A DNA stretch of 64,000 nt from NCBI GenBank assembly GCA_025449115.1, contig JAHLKC010000039.1:186001-250000 (forward strand), written 5' to 3'. The position numbers were made by a program, and so were the translations under genes. The notes beneath the pieces are model-generated. The model was not told the origin of the DNA, did no database searches, and was given only the letters and a program-made list of their open reading frames with translations. Below are positions 47,338 to 56,351 of the stretch, in pieces. Every line of letters begins with the position of its first letter. Positions within the stretch are counted from its first letter, which is position 1. This stretch comes from Chytridium lagenaria (Eukaryota; Chytridiomycota; Chytridiomycetes; Chytridiales; Chytridiaceae).

Positions 47338-47945
47338 CTAGATCACAAAGCTCTCTGAATCATCAGAAGTACCCCAGCTTTCAAGAAGATTGCCAGGGGA
47401 AGAAATAAGAGAATGAATGGACAGAAGAGTGGTGGCCAATATAGACACGGGGCCAGGAGAGGACGGCAAAAGAAGGAAATCTACAGGGAGAGTGGGAGGG
47501 TCAATGTAGATGTAAAAGTGTGAGAAAGCTGTTAAATTGAAGCTAGTAAAAATGCGACAAGAGGAACAGAGCAATCTAGAATCAAACCAAAGGAGGGGAT
47601 TGTAATATTTGAACAATTATATTGTAGAGGAGGGAACTTAGTCATTGAGAGAAAGACAACGGGAGATGGGAGTAGAAAAAGTCAGCGGCGGCAAGCTATG
47701 GTCCCAAATAGGTATTCCGAACAGGAAGTCGGCGAGGCTATAGACGGCAAAGGCTAGGAGAATGAGGCCGTCGTCAATACTGCAACCGATCACGAACCGG
47801 ATAGTAACGTCGGAAGGGTCGTCGGGGAGGTAATCAACGACGATAAGATGAGGGATACCTGATCCTCATCATGGATAAGTAAGGGAACAAATACGCGACG
47901 ATAAGGGTCGAGTAAATCTCTTAAAGAAAGCACAGAAAAAGGCAT
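47338..47945 (-). CDS. Middle coding region of LTR element, unknown
   Basis: A frame from ATG 47945 reads MPFSVLSLRDLLDPYRRVFV and LIVVDYLPDDPSDVTIRFVI (after a one-base shift near 47860), SIDDGLILLAFAVYSLADFL, ending about 47635. A second frame (47616–47338) continues with a Leu/Pro/Ser-rich sequence ending GTSDDSESFVI. No protease DTG, reverse transcriptase YxDD or integrase motif is present. I do not recognise it. It may be one spliced protein. Confidence 0.4.
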
Positions 47946-48068
47946 AATGAATTAAAAGACAAAACTTAATCTTTTATTAGAGTACTTCAAGAAAACTCAC
48001 TACAAGTGAAGCAAACAAATTCAACGAGTAGGTTAATAACGTGAAACAGAATCACGAAAAGTAAGAAA

Positions 48069-49065
48069 TTACTCAAGAGCAGTATCACCGTCGGCGTCAA
48101 CAGGAGAAACAGGAGCCTCAGAGGAAGAAGCAGCAGTCACTCGCGGAGAAGAAGAGTGATGAGGAGTAAAAGAAAAGACAGGGTTTGTGCGAACCAACTC
48201 TTCAAGGGGGGTCACAAGACGGAAAGGGAGGGTGAAAGCCTCAGAAGATTCCCACCCAGGAGGAAGAACAACAGAGTTAGAACTAGAGTCCCAAAAAGAA
48301 GAGAAGTTTTTAACTAAGGCACCCAACTCAGCGTCGTGGAGACCGTAAAAGTGGGAGGGAGAGCACTAAGGAGTTTACCCTGACCAGCAGATCGAATTTG
48401 GCGAAAAATACTACCCAATCGACGAGACAAAGTCCGACGTAATTCGCGATGACTATAGAAAATCTCGTCAAGGAGACCAGCAAGACTAGCAAGGGAGGAG
48501 GTTCGAGCGACGTACTCCTCGGGGAGGTGGGCAATGATCTCAGGAGAGGTGGGGTCAAGGTAGTGAAAATGGCGCAAACTATGAGATAATCGACCAAAAC
48601 CTTCGGCAAGAGAGGTAGGGGCCGGAGGAGGTGGAGGGAGAGGAGTAGGCTCACGACGTTCACGGACGGGAGGAGTAGGAGGCTCAACTAGAAAGTGGTT
48701 GAGAGACGATAAGAAATTAATAAATGCAAAAAAAATACGCAAAAGTAAGAATATGTTACCAGCAGAAGGGACTGGAGCAACAGAAGTGGTGGAGGAACCA
48801 GCTTGCTTGAGGGAGGACAAGTAGTTGGTGAGGTCAGAACCAGCAGCTCCAGTGAGGATAGCGTGGAGAGGAGGGTGAATTCCAAAGTCTTGGCTTTATC
48901 TTCAATGGCGTTGTTGTTCAGGATGCTCTGAACCAAGTTGAGGGTACCAGCAGTGGCACTGAAGGACTGATCGACAGCGTTACGCGTGCGTGTGTTGATG
49001 CCGTGGCCTCCAATGTAAGGAGCGTGACGTTTAGGGCCAGATCTTTTTTGTTGATGCGGATGCAC
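48069..49065 (-). CDS. Gag-like protein of LTR element
   Basis: From ATG 49065: MHPHQQKRSGPKRHAPYIGG, then NLVQSILNNNAIEDKAKTLE. After a one-base shift near 48868 it reads LTGAAGSDLTNYLSSLKQAG. An intron with donor GTAACA and acceptor CTAG (about 48762–48690) precedes a Pro-rich segment and helical LAEGFGRLSHSLRHFHYLD, SLAGLLDEIFYSHRELRRTL. A T-run shift near 48343 leads to YGLHDAELGALVKNFSSFWD and a stop at 48069. Basic N-terminus, Pro-rich middle and helical content fit a structural (gag-like) protein, but no CCHC knuckle is seen. Being the first coding region after the leader supports the gag role; homology is not established. Confidence 0.45.
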
Positions 49066-50299
49066 TATCGTAAATATACGTCAAAAAAATCCGAAGTTAA
49101 AAAATACGAGGTTTATGTAAAAAATTCGGGCAGAGGTTCAGCCTACAATTGGCTACAATAACACTTGAGATGCTGCAAGCTGAAACTGTGTCAACTGCCT
49201 CGCACAAAGGGAGATCTCAACAAAATAAAGAAGAACTAGGAGGAGTTGCTGGCTCAGAATAAAGATTCCGGGCAACTCTAGCTCCTTCACACCGGAGTGT
49301 CACGCAAAACCAACCACCAAAGGTATTGGAATGGAAGGAATGCAACGTCCTTGAAGCCAGAGGAACGTTTATGGCAGATACTCTGACCAAAAATAAAATA
49401 AAAGGAAAAGAGATGATTGAAATCCCAGTGATCCTTAATAATTCCAGAATACTAATGAATGATCCTGAAAGAATCCAGGATGAAGATTATCCAAGATAAC
49501 GAGATTTCGAAGTCCAGATGAGAAAAACCTCGAAAAATAAATCCTGCAGAGTTTCTGCCTATAATGGTCAAAAACAAAAATCCTGCAGAGGTTCTAGGTA
49601 ATCCTGAGTCTAAAAAGAATCCTTAAAAGTCCTCGAAATCTGTAGCCTCCTGAACGAAATCCTGCAGAGGTTCCAGATGGAGAGGTCCTGATGAAACAAA
49701 GATGTCTCACACAGGCAAATTGGTGTGGGGAACAGAAATAAAGACACCAAAACAAATGAAGCAAATCTAAGCTACAACAAAGCAAAGTACTCAAACTCAC
49801 TAGTTAACCAGAAGTAGGGTAGGCAAGGAGGGCACTAGATGGCAGGTAAGCAGCAGGGATCTGATCAAAAGAAAAAAGTAAAGACAAAGTGAAGGAATTG
49901 TCAAAAAGATGGGGTAGATGGTTATTAAGTAAAAACGGGCTACTTAAGGAGACCCCTCGAAAATGATCCGATCTCGACGGGACCGCTTTTGCTGTGCTCG
50001 CGTGATTTTTCTCTACAACATATGTAAGAACCATAAGGATCTGAGAGAAAAAAGTGGAAAAATGGAATCCGAAAACTTAGGCTATTCTTTAGCCACTTAG
50101 GCAGACCCATCGAAAATGGTCGGAATTCGACGATCTAAATTGCGTTCGGTAGCGCCGACTGTGTTCTATACTGTGTCAAAGTATCATGTAATATAATAAA
50201 GAATTGACGGCGAACGAAAACGAAAACATAAACTTAACAAGTTTGATCCAGATGATGAAAAAGGAGATCACCAGATCCTCACATTAGGTTGGGCCCCAA
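49066..50299 (-). other. Leader region of LTR element with short repeats
   Basis: Non-coding by appearance. The putative primer-binding site is TGGGGCCCAACC at 50287–50298 (minus strand). AAATCCTGCAGAG(G/T)TTCT-type units occur at about 49540, 49580 and 49660, and related AATCCT segments are scattered between 49430 and 49700. A possible packaging or regulatory region; function inferred only from position. Confidence 0.5.
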
Positions 50300-51272
50300 T
50301 GTGAAATCTCTGGGCACGCTCCGTGGACTCTAAGTCCATAGGAGGAGATCACAAGATGTCATTACATGTCTAATAAAGATTAGCAGTAACAAGTCTACTC
50401 ATTAAAGAGCTATTACACTCAATGTTAGTAGTATGAATTTAAGGTGTGAGGATGAAGTGATTCTAATGGGGTTTTTTCTAAGGGTTTCCAACAATGCCGA
50501 TCAATGAAGATACTAGGGTGACAAAGCTCTAAGCTATGTCTAACAACCATTCTGGTGTCAATCTACAAGACTCTTCCAACAACTTATTTATATAACCCAT
50601 TACCTATGCAAACCAGCAGTCAAGTCGTATTTCCACGCGCTCCCAGGTGGTGGAGTCGTTTCAGGACTCAATGGCATGCATAAGAGGGGGAATAGCGTAG
50701 CGTACTTGCCTGTCATCGTCCATGAGCATCAGGAGGGGCATTGAAGGAGTTCTCATTCAAGAGCATGTCACAACATCCCGTGCCATGGTACACTTTACGA
50801 CTTAATTAAAACAGGGCCCATTCCAAGTAAGAGGCAGATAGAAAGACATGGTGTCATATAAGCAATGTGGGGGGAAGATCATGCACAAACAGGACAGGAT
50901 ATGATGATTTTTGTGGGGACAACTTCTCTCTCAGTTTATTATTAATTTTGCTGCTGTAAATAAGTTAGTCAAAAAAGGATATAGTAAACAACAAAACAAA
51001 CAAGAAACGAGAAAAATATAAACAATAAACACATAAACCCCTATATACATAAGTACGTCTCTGCTCGTTCCTAACGCGCTATATAACTTTAAACAAATAC
51101 GCATTAGTGACGTCAGTCGTAATTTGACAACAAAGAATCATCATATAAGAGAACACGTACTCTTGGAAATATAAGTGACGCCTAGGCTAAGACAATCATT
51201 TATAGTCATTATATCTTTTATTTATAGTAAAATATATCACGTGAAATATAAGAAAACCTTCAATATTTCACA
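50300..51272 (-). repeat. LTR (5′ LTR in element orientation), 973 bp
   Basis: Begins TGTGAAATCTCTGGGCACGC and ends CAATATTTCACA, followed by TTTTT. Differs from the 45345 copy by two small insertions totalling 4 nt, as far as I can see by eye. Near-identity implies a recent insertion. Confidence 0.95.
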
Positions 51273-51399
51273 TTTTTGTGAGGGCGGGGGGTAGGAGTAC
51301 GTTGTAAGATATGATATGATTTGTATATAATAAACCTTTAAATGTATTTATATTTATATTTATAATATAAGTGGAATCTGTATGTATAAATAAAGCACG

Positions 51400-51589
51400 A
51401 GAAAGGTACTGGAAGATTCTATTTTTTGTATAAGCGACGTCCAAAAATGTAACAAGGATAGTCCCAAACTTGCAAGGAAAGTACCATGGAGATAGGGCAC
51501 ATTTTCTGGAAAAGTCCCACTTCCATTCTGCATCTGGTACGTGTCTGGTATGAAAATTGTTTGTAAGAAAAGTCCCATAAAAAGTGATG
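51400..51589 (-). repeat. Right subterminal repeats of DNA transposon
   Basis: On the minus strand: TGGGACTTTTC (51569–51579 and about 51512–51523), TGGTACTTTCC (about 51477–51488), GGGACTATCC (about 51449–51458) and CAGTACCTTTC (about 51403–51413). These are inverse counterparts of the left-end motifs. Confidence 0.7.
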
Positions 51590-51605
51590 GATATTTTTCA
51601 TAGGG
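51590..51605 (-). repeat. Right terminal inverted repeat of DNA transposon
   Basis: Minus-strand CCCTATGAAAAATATC, followed on the plus strand by the second AGT target copy at 51606–51608. Confidence 0.7.
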
Positions 51606-52037
51606 AGTTGAGGATAAGAGATACCGCGTCAGATGCTGTAGGGAGTCTGTAACGGGTGTTGATGGCTCGATGAGGAAAGGCAATGTTGTACTGGACGACG
51701 GAAACAGCGTATAAGGCTTTTATGACACGGTAGATGTAGAGCAGGATGTAGGAGGTTGATTGTAGGATTGAGAAGGAGAGCATGTCGAAAGATATGAAAG
51801 AAGACGCGATAATTTTTGGATGGTGGATAAATGCTGAGGCTTTAATAAGAGGGTCATTGTCAGGTGGAAGGATGAGGTGGGGGTTGGGCGGGGGGACGTG
51901 GAGAGGACATGAGAGGAGACCATCGTAAAGAGCAGAACAGTGGATGTTAGGAGAACAAGAACGAAGTTGTAGGGGTGGACGATCATGACATCGCTAGGGA
52001 TTTGTGATGTGGTGTTCATGGGGCCCTCTTTCTGCAA
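51606..52037 (-). pseudogene. 5′ part of the gene split by the DNA transposon
   Basis: Likely start is MNTTSQIPSDVMIVHPYNFV (ATG at about 52019; an in-frame ATG lies at 52037), with a hydrophobic stretch FVLVLLTSTVLLFTMVSSHV that could be a signal anchor. A one-base shift in a C run near 51893 leads to NPHLILPPDNDPLIKASAFI, MLSFSILQSTSYILLYIYRV and YRLPTASDAVSLILNS. There the transposon interrupts the codon series; the frame resumes at 39851 as STILLLSRKHP. With the single C shift and the 11.75-kb insertion ignored, the gene would run 52037–51606 then 39851–38674. Function unknown. Confidence 0.65.
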
Positions 52038-53896
52038 CGTTGGCGTTCTGCAGCAGGATTGTAAGTCGTGAACTCGGAATTATGGGATGGAGGGTAAGAG
52101 TGATCGACTTTGTTTCAAGGGACTCCGTAATTGATTGGAGGAAAGTAAAGTGGTTATCCCCGGAAATTATAAATAGCCCACGGCTCGCTCATTTATTGGT
52201 TGGGCGGAACATGCGGCCAAAAACAGCTCGAAGTCTGAAGAGGGTTAGAAGATTTATTGCTAATTATAGGCTATGAGCTGGATTGACGATTAGACCCCAA
52301 CTCAAATAACTGTTTGCAAATATGAATTTTATTATGGCGGAAACAGTCGCCATTTTATACTTTACATATGAATTAACTAAGCATCCAAGCTAGGTTTAAG
52401 CTCAGATTCCCTTCACCAACAAACGTGTTAAAGGACTACTGAAACCAATTAACTTCTTCAATTAACTTGGTGAACAACATTCTACTCAGCAATACCGGCA
52501 ACCCAATAACTCCTGAAGCAACGCACGCTTTGACAAGTTCATTTCGGTAATTTAGGTCAATAATTGGGATGTAGAGGCTGGGGGCTTGGTGTTGAATGTA
52601 ACGTATACAAAAGATATTGTGTGTAGTGATGGCAGATGCAATGATATAACAAAAATACATTTTATTAGTGATATGCTTTAGAACATCTAAGTTCACATGT
52701 TCATTAGAGTTCAGGACGACGTTGGATATAGAGCGGAAGGGCTTTGAATGCGGCATGTATATTTGTGTGTTGGCCAACTACGGATGATTCCCATCGTGTG
52801 TTGGTCATTCCTCAGAGAGCGCTGCCCGTCCCAAGGATCCTCAAAGAGTAAGGATTCTGTTACACAAACATTCTTCCCCTCGTTATTTTATTCCCTTGCC
52901 TATAAATATATATATACCATTCGTAAGCTGAAATAGTTATCTTTCTTTGATGCTGTTATTTTGCCTTTAAAGTGTCACCGAATAAAAGCATCCGTAAACT
53001 TCCGTGAAATAGTGGTGGTACGCTTCCCTTCGAGCAGCCCACTATCCACATCAACCGGCTTAGAGGAGGGTCAGCACAAGGATAAATATCCGAGGTACTT
53101 CTTCCTCTTTCACTACTTCTTCTCACTTGAGATACGGCTGACGCTCTTCGGTTGAAACTCTTCACCTTCACTCCTCACACTCTTGTATATAATAAACATC
53201 TTTATTACTACTACTACTCTTTATCATACCTTTGCACGCACTCGCATCATCGGCTTCCAACATCATGAATTCGGAATCGGCTGCGACCTTGATTACCGCA
53301 TAGGCAAGACCTTTTCTAAATATGATGAATGCAACCAAATTCCGTCTTTTTGTTTATCATAAATAATATATTTTTTTATTATTGAAATACACGGATCAAA
53401 CATCATAGACCTTGTTGTTTCATCATCCTACTATCCGCTATGTCTATATACGCCTTCTGCGGCTTTCAGCATGGCGTCTACGGCGGCTCGATATTGTTTC
53501 GGTTTTTTGCCATAGGGGTGTGCTTTTTTCTGGTACGCCAATATTTGACAAGTCATGGCGTCAACAGAAGCTCGGAATCGATGAAGAATGCCTCGAAGCC
53601 AAGCATTTTCCTTTTTTGGTTATTCTACTCTTTACAACGACTCTCCCCATCTTTGAGTAGCACACAGGCTGGTTGAAATAGGAAGGTAACACCGCATTCT
53701 CTAATTATTTATTTATTTTATTTTATGAATTATTTAATTATTTATTAATTATTTAAATTTATTTATTGCAGAAATTAAACTATTTTGTATTATAAAAATA
53801 ATGTGCATGCTGGGACGCTAATATTAAGAAATATAGGGGGATTATTGATTAAATATTGTCATTGCTTTTTCACCCATCCATCATCATCAACCAGCG
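52038..53896. other. Intergenic region with a degraded gene fragment
   Basis: About 1.85 kb. The only notable content is the 52436–52780 fragment listed separately and an extremely AT-rich stretch (about 53700–53770, ATTTATTTATT type). Other frames (for example 53440–53676) lack any recognisable motif. Confidence 0.5.
52436..52780 (-). pseudogene. Degraded paralogous fragment of the split gene
   Basis: The minus strand at 52780–52700 reads VVGQHTNIHAAFKALPLYIQ, matching VVGQHPKIHSASEDLMLYIQ at about 39520–39440 in the split gene, then hits a stop; nucleotide similarity is evident over about 75 bp. A different frame continues from there to 52436 (CVASGVIGLPVLLSRMLFTK) with no recognised domain. 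It is likely the remnant of a tandem duplicate of the split gene. Confidence 0.5.
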
Positions 53897-55990
53897 ATGG
53901 AAACAGCTCAACGACATCCCTCTTCATCATCGCCACCACCACGGTCACCACAATCCTCATTACCTCCCTCCTCTTCCTCATCGTCCTTCTACATCGCAAT
54001 ACTCGTCGTTCAACACTACCGGTTCCTTCCTCACCTCCAGCACCCATCATAGGCAACATTCCCGAAATCTTCTCAAACTGCATCGCACCAACGATTTGTT
54101 TTACGAGTGGGCAAAGAATTACGGTCCAAACATGGTAACCACATAGCAATGTTTTACAAGTGATGTTTAATTGGAAAACAGGGCGTTGCTCTTACCCAAA
54201 TTGACGAGGAACGAGGTTCTGATGACGGTGGACCCAGCAGTCGTCGAGTATATTTTGAAAACCAATTTTGAAAACTTTGTAAAAGGTGAATTGGCTCGCA
54301 GTTGTGATACAAATGTTTGAACGATACAGGTCCACAGTTCCATGAGATGCTGGAACCCATGCTTGGAGACGGGATATTCAACACGGACGGGGATACTTGG
54401 AGATGGCAGCGTAAAATTTCATCCCACATTTTTACTGGAAAGAACTTTCGGAACGTATTGAGGTCTGGCGTCATGCCTCTCTGCAACTAAACGCTGAACG
54501 TTCGTTTGCAGCAAAGTCATAACGGAAGATCTTGAAATATTATTCAACGAAATTGCGAGACATACAGGCGATTCAATCGATATATACGCGTACCTTCACA
54601 ACTTCACCATGGATACGTAAGTACCAAAAAAAAGCACACCGATTTAAAAAGCATTTAACGTTTAAAAACCAGATTTGGCAAAATCGCATTCGGCGTCGAC
54701 TTGCAAACCCTTCAAAACGGAACCTCTGACTTTGCTGTCGCCTTTGACACCACCAACGTTATTCTAGCAAAACGTTTCATCAATCCTCTTTACAGTTTAT
54801 CCGAGTACGTAAATGGAAGTGGGAAAGTGTTGAAGGATGCGGTTGACACGATGACGAGGTTCGCGAATGACAGGATTCAAGAAAAACGCGCGAGGAAAAG
54901 AGATGCAAAGGGTTACAAAGATCTATTGGATCTATACATGGATGCGACGGTTGACGGGGAGGGGTTGACGGATAAACAATTAAGAGATATGGTGTTGAAT
55001 ATGATGATTGCAGGTGGGTTTTCGGCAATTGACATTGTAGCTTATGGTGATTGTAGGTAGAGATACGACAGCACAAACGCTCTCGTGGGTATTTTGGGTA
55101 CTCGCGAGTCGAAAAGATGTCGTGGATGGAATTTTGGACGAGTTGAAGGAAGTTACTGGAGGGAATATTCCAACATATGATGAAGTACCGTTGCTAAAGT
55201 ATTCAAACGCGGTGTAAGTGGAATGAAGTTTTAAGGAGGACTACGATTTGATGTGTGTGTGTGTTTTTTTTTTTATTCTCGTAGATTATTTGAGACTCTA
55301 CGGTTGTATCCTAGTATTGCGGCCGGTAGTAAGATATGCGTGACGGGTGTAAGTTTTTTTATTAAATATCCTATACTTGATTCTAATATTCTCTTGTGTA
55401 GGACGTTCTCCCCGGTGGTCTCCATATTCGTAAAGGAACTCAAATGTAAGTTAAGTAGAGAGTGGTAGTCGTCGGGGACCATTCAAAAGGAAATCAAACG
55501 TAGCTGCAAATTGTCTAGTCAATATACAACAAAGCGAATATGGAGCATACTGCCGTTTCTCATCTCCGATCTTGCTTTCTATGATGTACTTACACGTATT
55601 ACAAGAAACTGGCTCAACTACGCCATGGGACGCATGGAGCATATCTGGGGCCACGATGCCACCTCCTTTAACCCATCTCGTTGGATCGACTCTGATGGTA
55701 ACCTTAAACGCGAGCCCGCGTACAAGTTCCCCGCATTCAATGCAGGACCAAGGTGATTTTTTTTGTGCTTTTCTGTTGTTTTTTTTTAAAATTTGATTTT
55801 TTTATTGTGTTTTAGGACTTGCCTTGGACAGCAGATGGCTATTGTGGAATGTGTGATGACGATGTCGGGGTTGTTGACACGGTTTGAGTTTGTGGTGGAT
55901 GATGCGGTGAAAGTTGAGATTGGGGTTGGGTTGACGTTGAATATGAAGAATGGGATGAGGGTTAAGGTGCTTCAGCGAAGGGTGAAATAA
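53897..55990 (+). CDS. Cytochrome P450, CYP86/CYP704/CYP52-like fatty-acid hydroxylase class
   Basis: About nine exons. An ATG at 53897 lies next to a membrane anchor (TVTTILITSLLFLIVLL), but anchor and ATG need one base shift to share a frame. The Pro-rich hinge (PAPIIGNIPEI) is followed by DLFYEWAKNYGPNM. Later exons carry RNEVLMTVDPAVVEYILKTN, FEN; LGDGIFNTDGDTWRWQRKIS, SHIFTGKNFRNV (helix C, WxxxR); and FGKIAFGVDLQTL. The I helix AGRDTTAQTLSWVFWVLASR (about 55055–55115) has the AGRDTT oxygen-binding motif. ETLRLYP (ExxR) is at about 55290, YAMGRMEHIWGHDATSFNPS in the penultimate exon, and the haem loop FNAGPRTCLG spans an intron (55735–55830). The stop is at 55990. Haem thiolate monooxygenase, presumably ER-anchored and reduced by CPR. 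ω-Hydroxylation of fatty acids or alkanes is inferred from the GDGIFNTDG and AMGRM…WG signatures. Confidence 0.9.
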
Positions 55991-56351
55991 ATTACTTTGG
56001 AAGAAAGGACGTCATCTTTGAATAAAGAAATTAGAACTAGAATATACCTTATAAAATATCCCTTTTGTGTGTGGGAAGGCGGTTCACTCACTTCATCAGA
56101 AATTTTGGGATACATTCAAAAGGGCAACAAACCCAGGCGAGATTTTACACTCTGTATCTTATAAACAACAGCAGCAATAAACTTCCATAATCAGTACATG
56201 AAAACAAGGTAACAAATATCACGCCAGAAAAGACGTTTACCAAAGCGACACGATCGCGTTAAGACACGTAAAGATTCGTGGAACACTTTATTCATGGAAT
56301 CATTGGTGATGACGTTCGCTATAAACGCTTTATTGAAGCATAAAACCACCA
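55991..56351. other. Convergent spacer with a short duplication
   Basis: About 360 bp between the P450 and protease-like genes. Two similar segments, ACACGTAAAGATTCGTGG (about 56265) and ACACGTAAAGGTTTATGG (about 56430, inside the next gene), with matching flanks CAACAA…CACGCCA, indicate an approximately 165-bp imperfect duplication of the protease gene's 3′ end. Confidence 0.5.

Larger units (their letters stand above)
45345..51272 (-). mobile_element. LTR retrotransposon without reverse transcriptase (gag-like plus chromodomain)
   Basis: Two long terminal repeats (45345–46313 and 50300–51272) flank a 4-kb interior and are themselves flanked by TTTTT (45340–45344, 51273–51277), a 5-bp target duplication. 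LTR ends are TGTGAAAT…ATTTCACA. Read on the minus strand, the 5′ LTR is followed one base later by TGGGGCCCAACC, a plausible primer-binding site, and the 3′ LTR is preceded by the purine-rich GCGGAGAA. The interior holds gag-like and other frames plus a chromodomain (46386–47026), but there is no room for, and no sign of, protease, reverse transcriptase, RNase H or integrase core. It is therefore probably a non-autonomous derivative of a Ty3/gypsy chromovirus. Confidence 0.85.
39852..51605 (+). mobile_element. CMC/Plavaka-like (Tnp2-type) DNA transposon with nested LTR element
   Basis: Ends: left CCCAGTGAAAAGTAC (39852) and right, read on the minus strand, CCCTATGAAAAATATC (51605), an imperfect terminal inverted repeat. 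Both are flanked by AGT (39849–39851 and 51606–51608), a 3-bp target duplication as expected for CACTA/CMC elements. Subterminal TGGGACTTT-type motifs occur in inverse orientation at the two ends. It encodes a Tnp2-like transposase (40101–43388) and a second protein (43421–45326). The nested LTR element occupies 45345–51272; without it the transposon is about 5.8 kb. Removing the element and one AGT rejoins the flanking minus-strand reading frame, which fixes both boundaries independently. Confidence 0.85.

Noticed and set aside
52004..52276. 90-codon plus-strand frame opposite the 5′ end of the split gene
   Set aside because: It overlaps the antisense coding exon and its leader, and has no motif.
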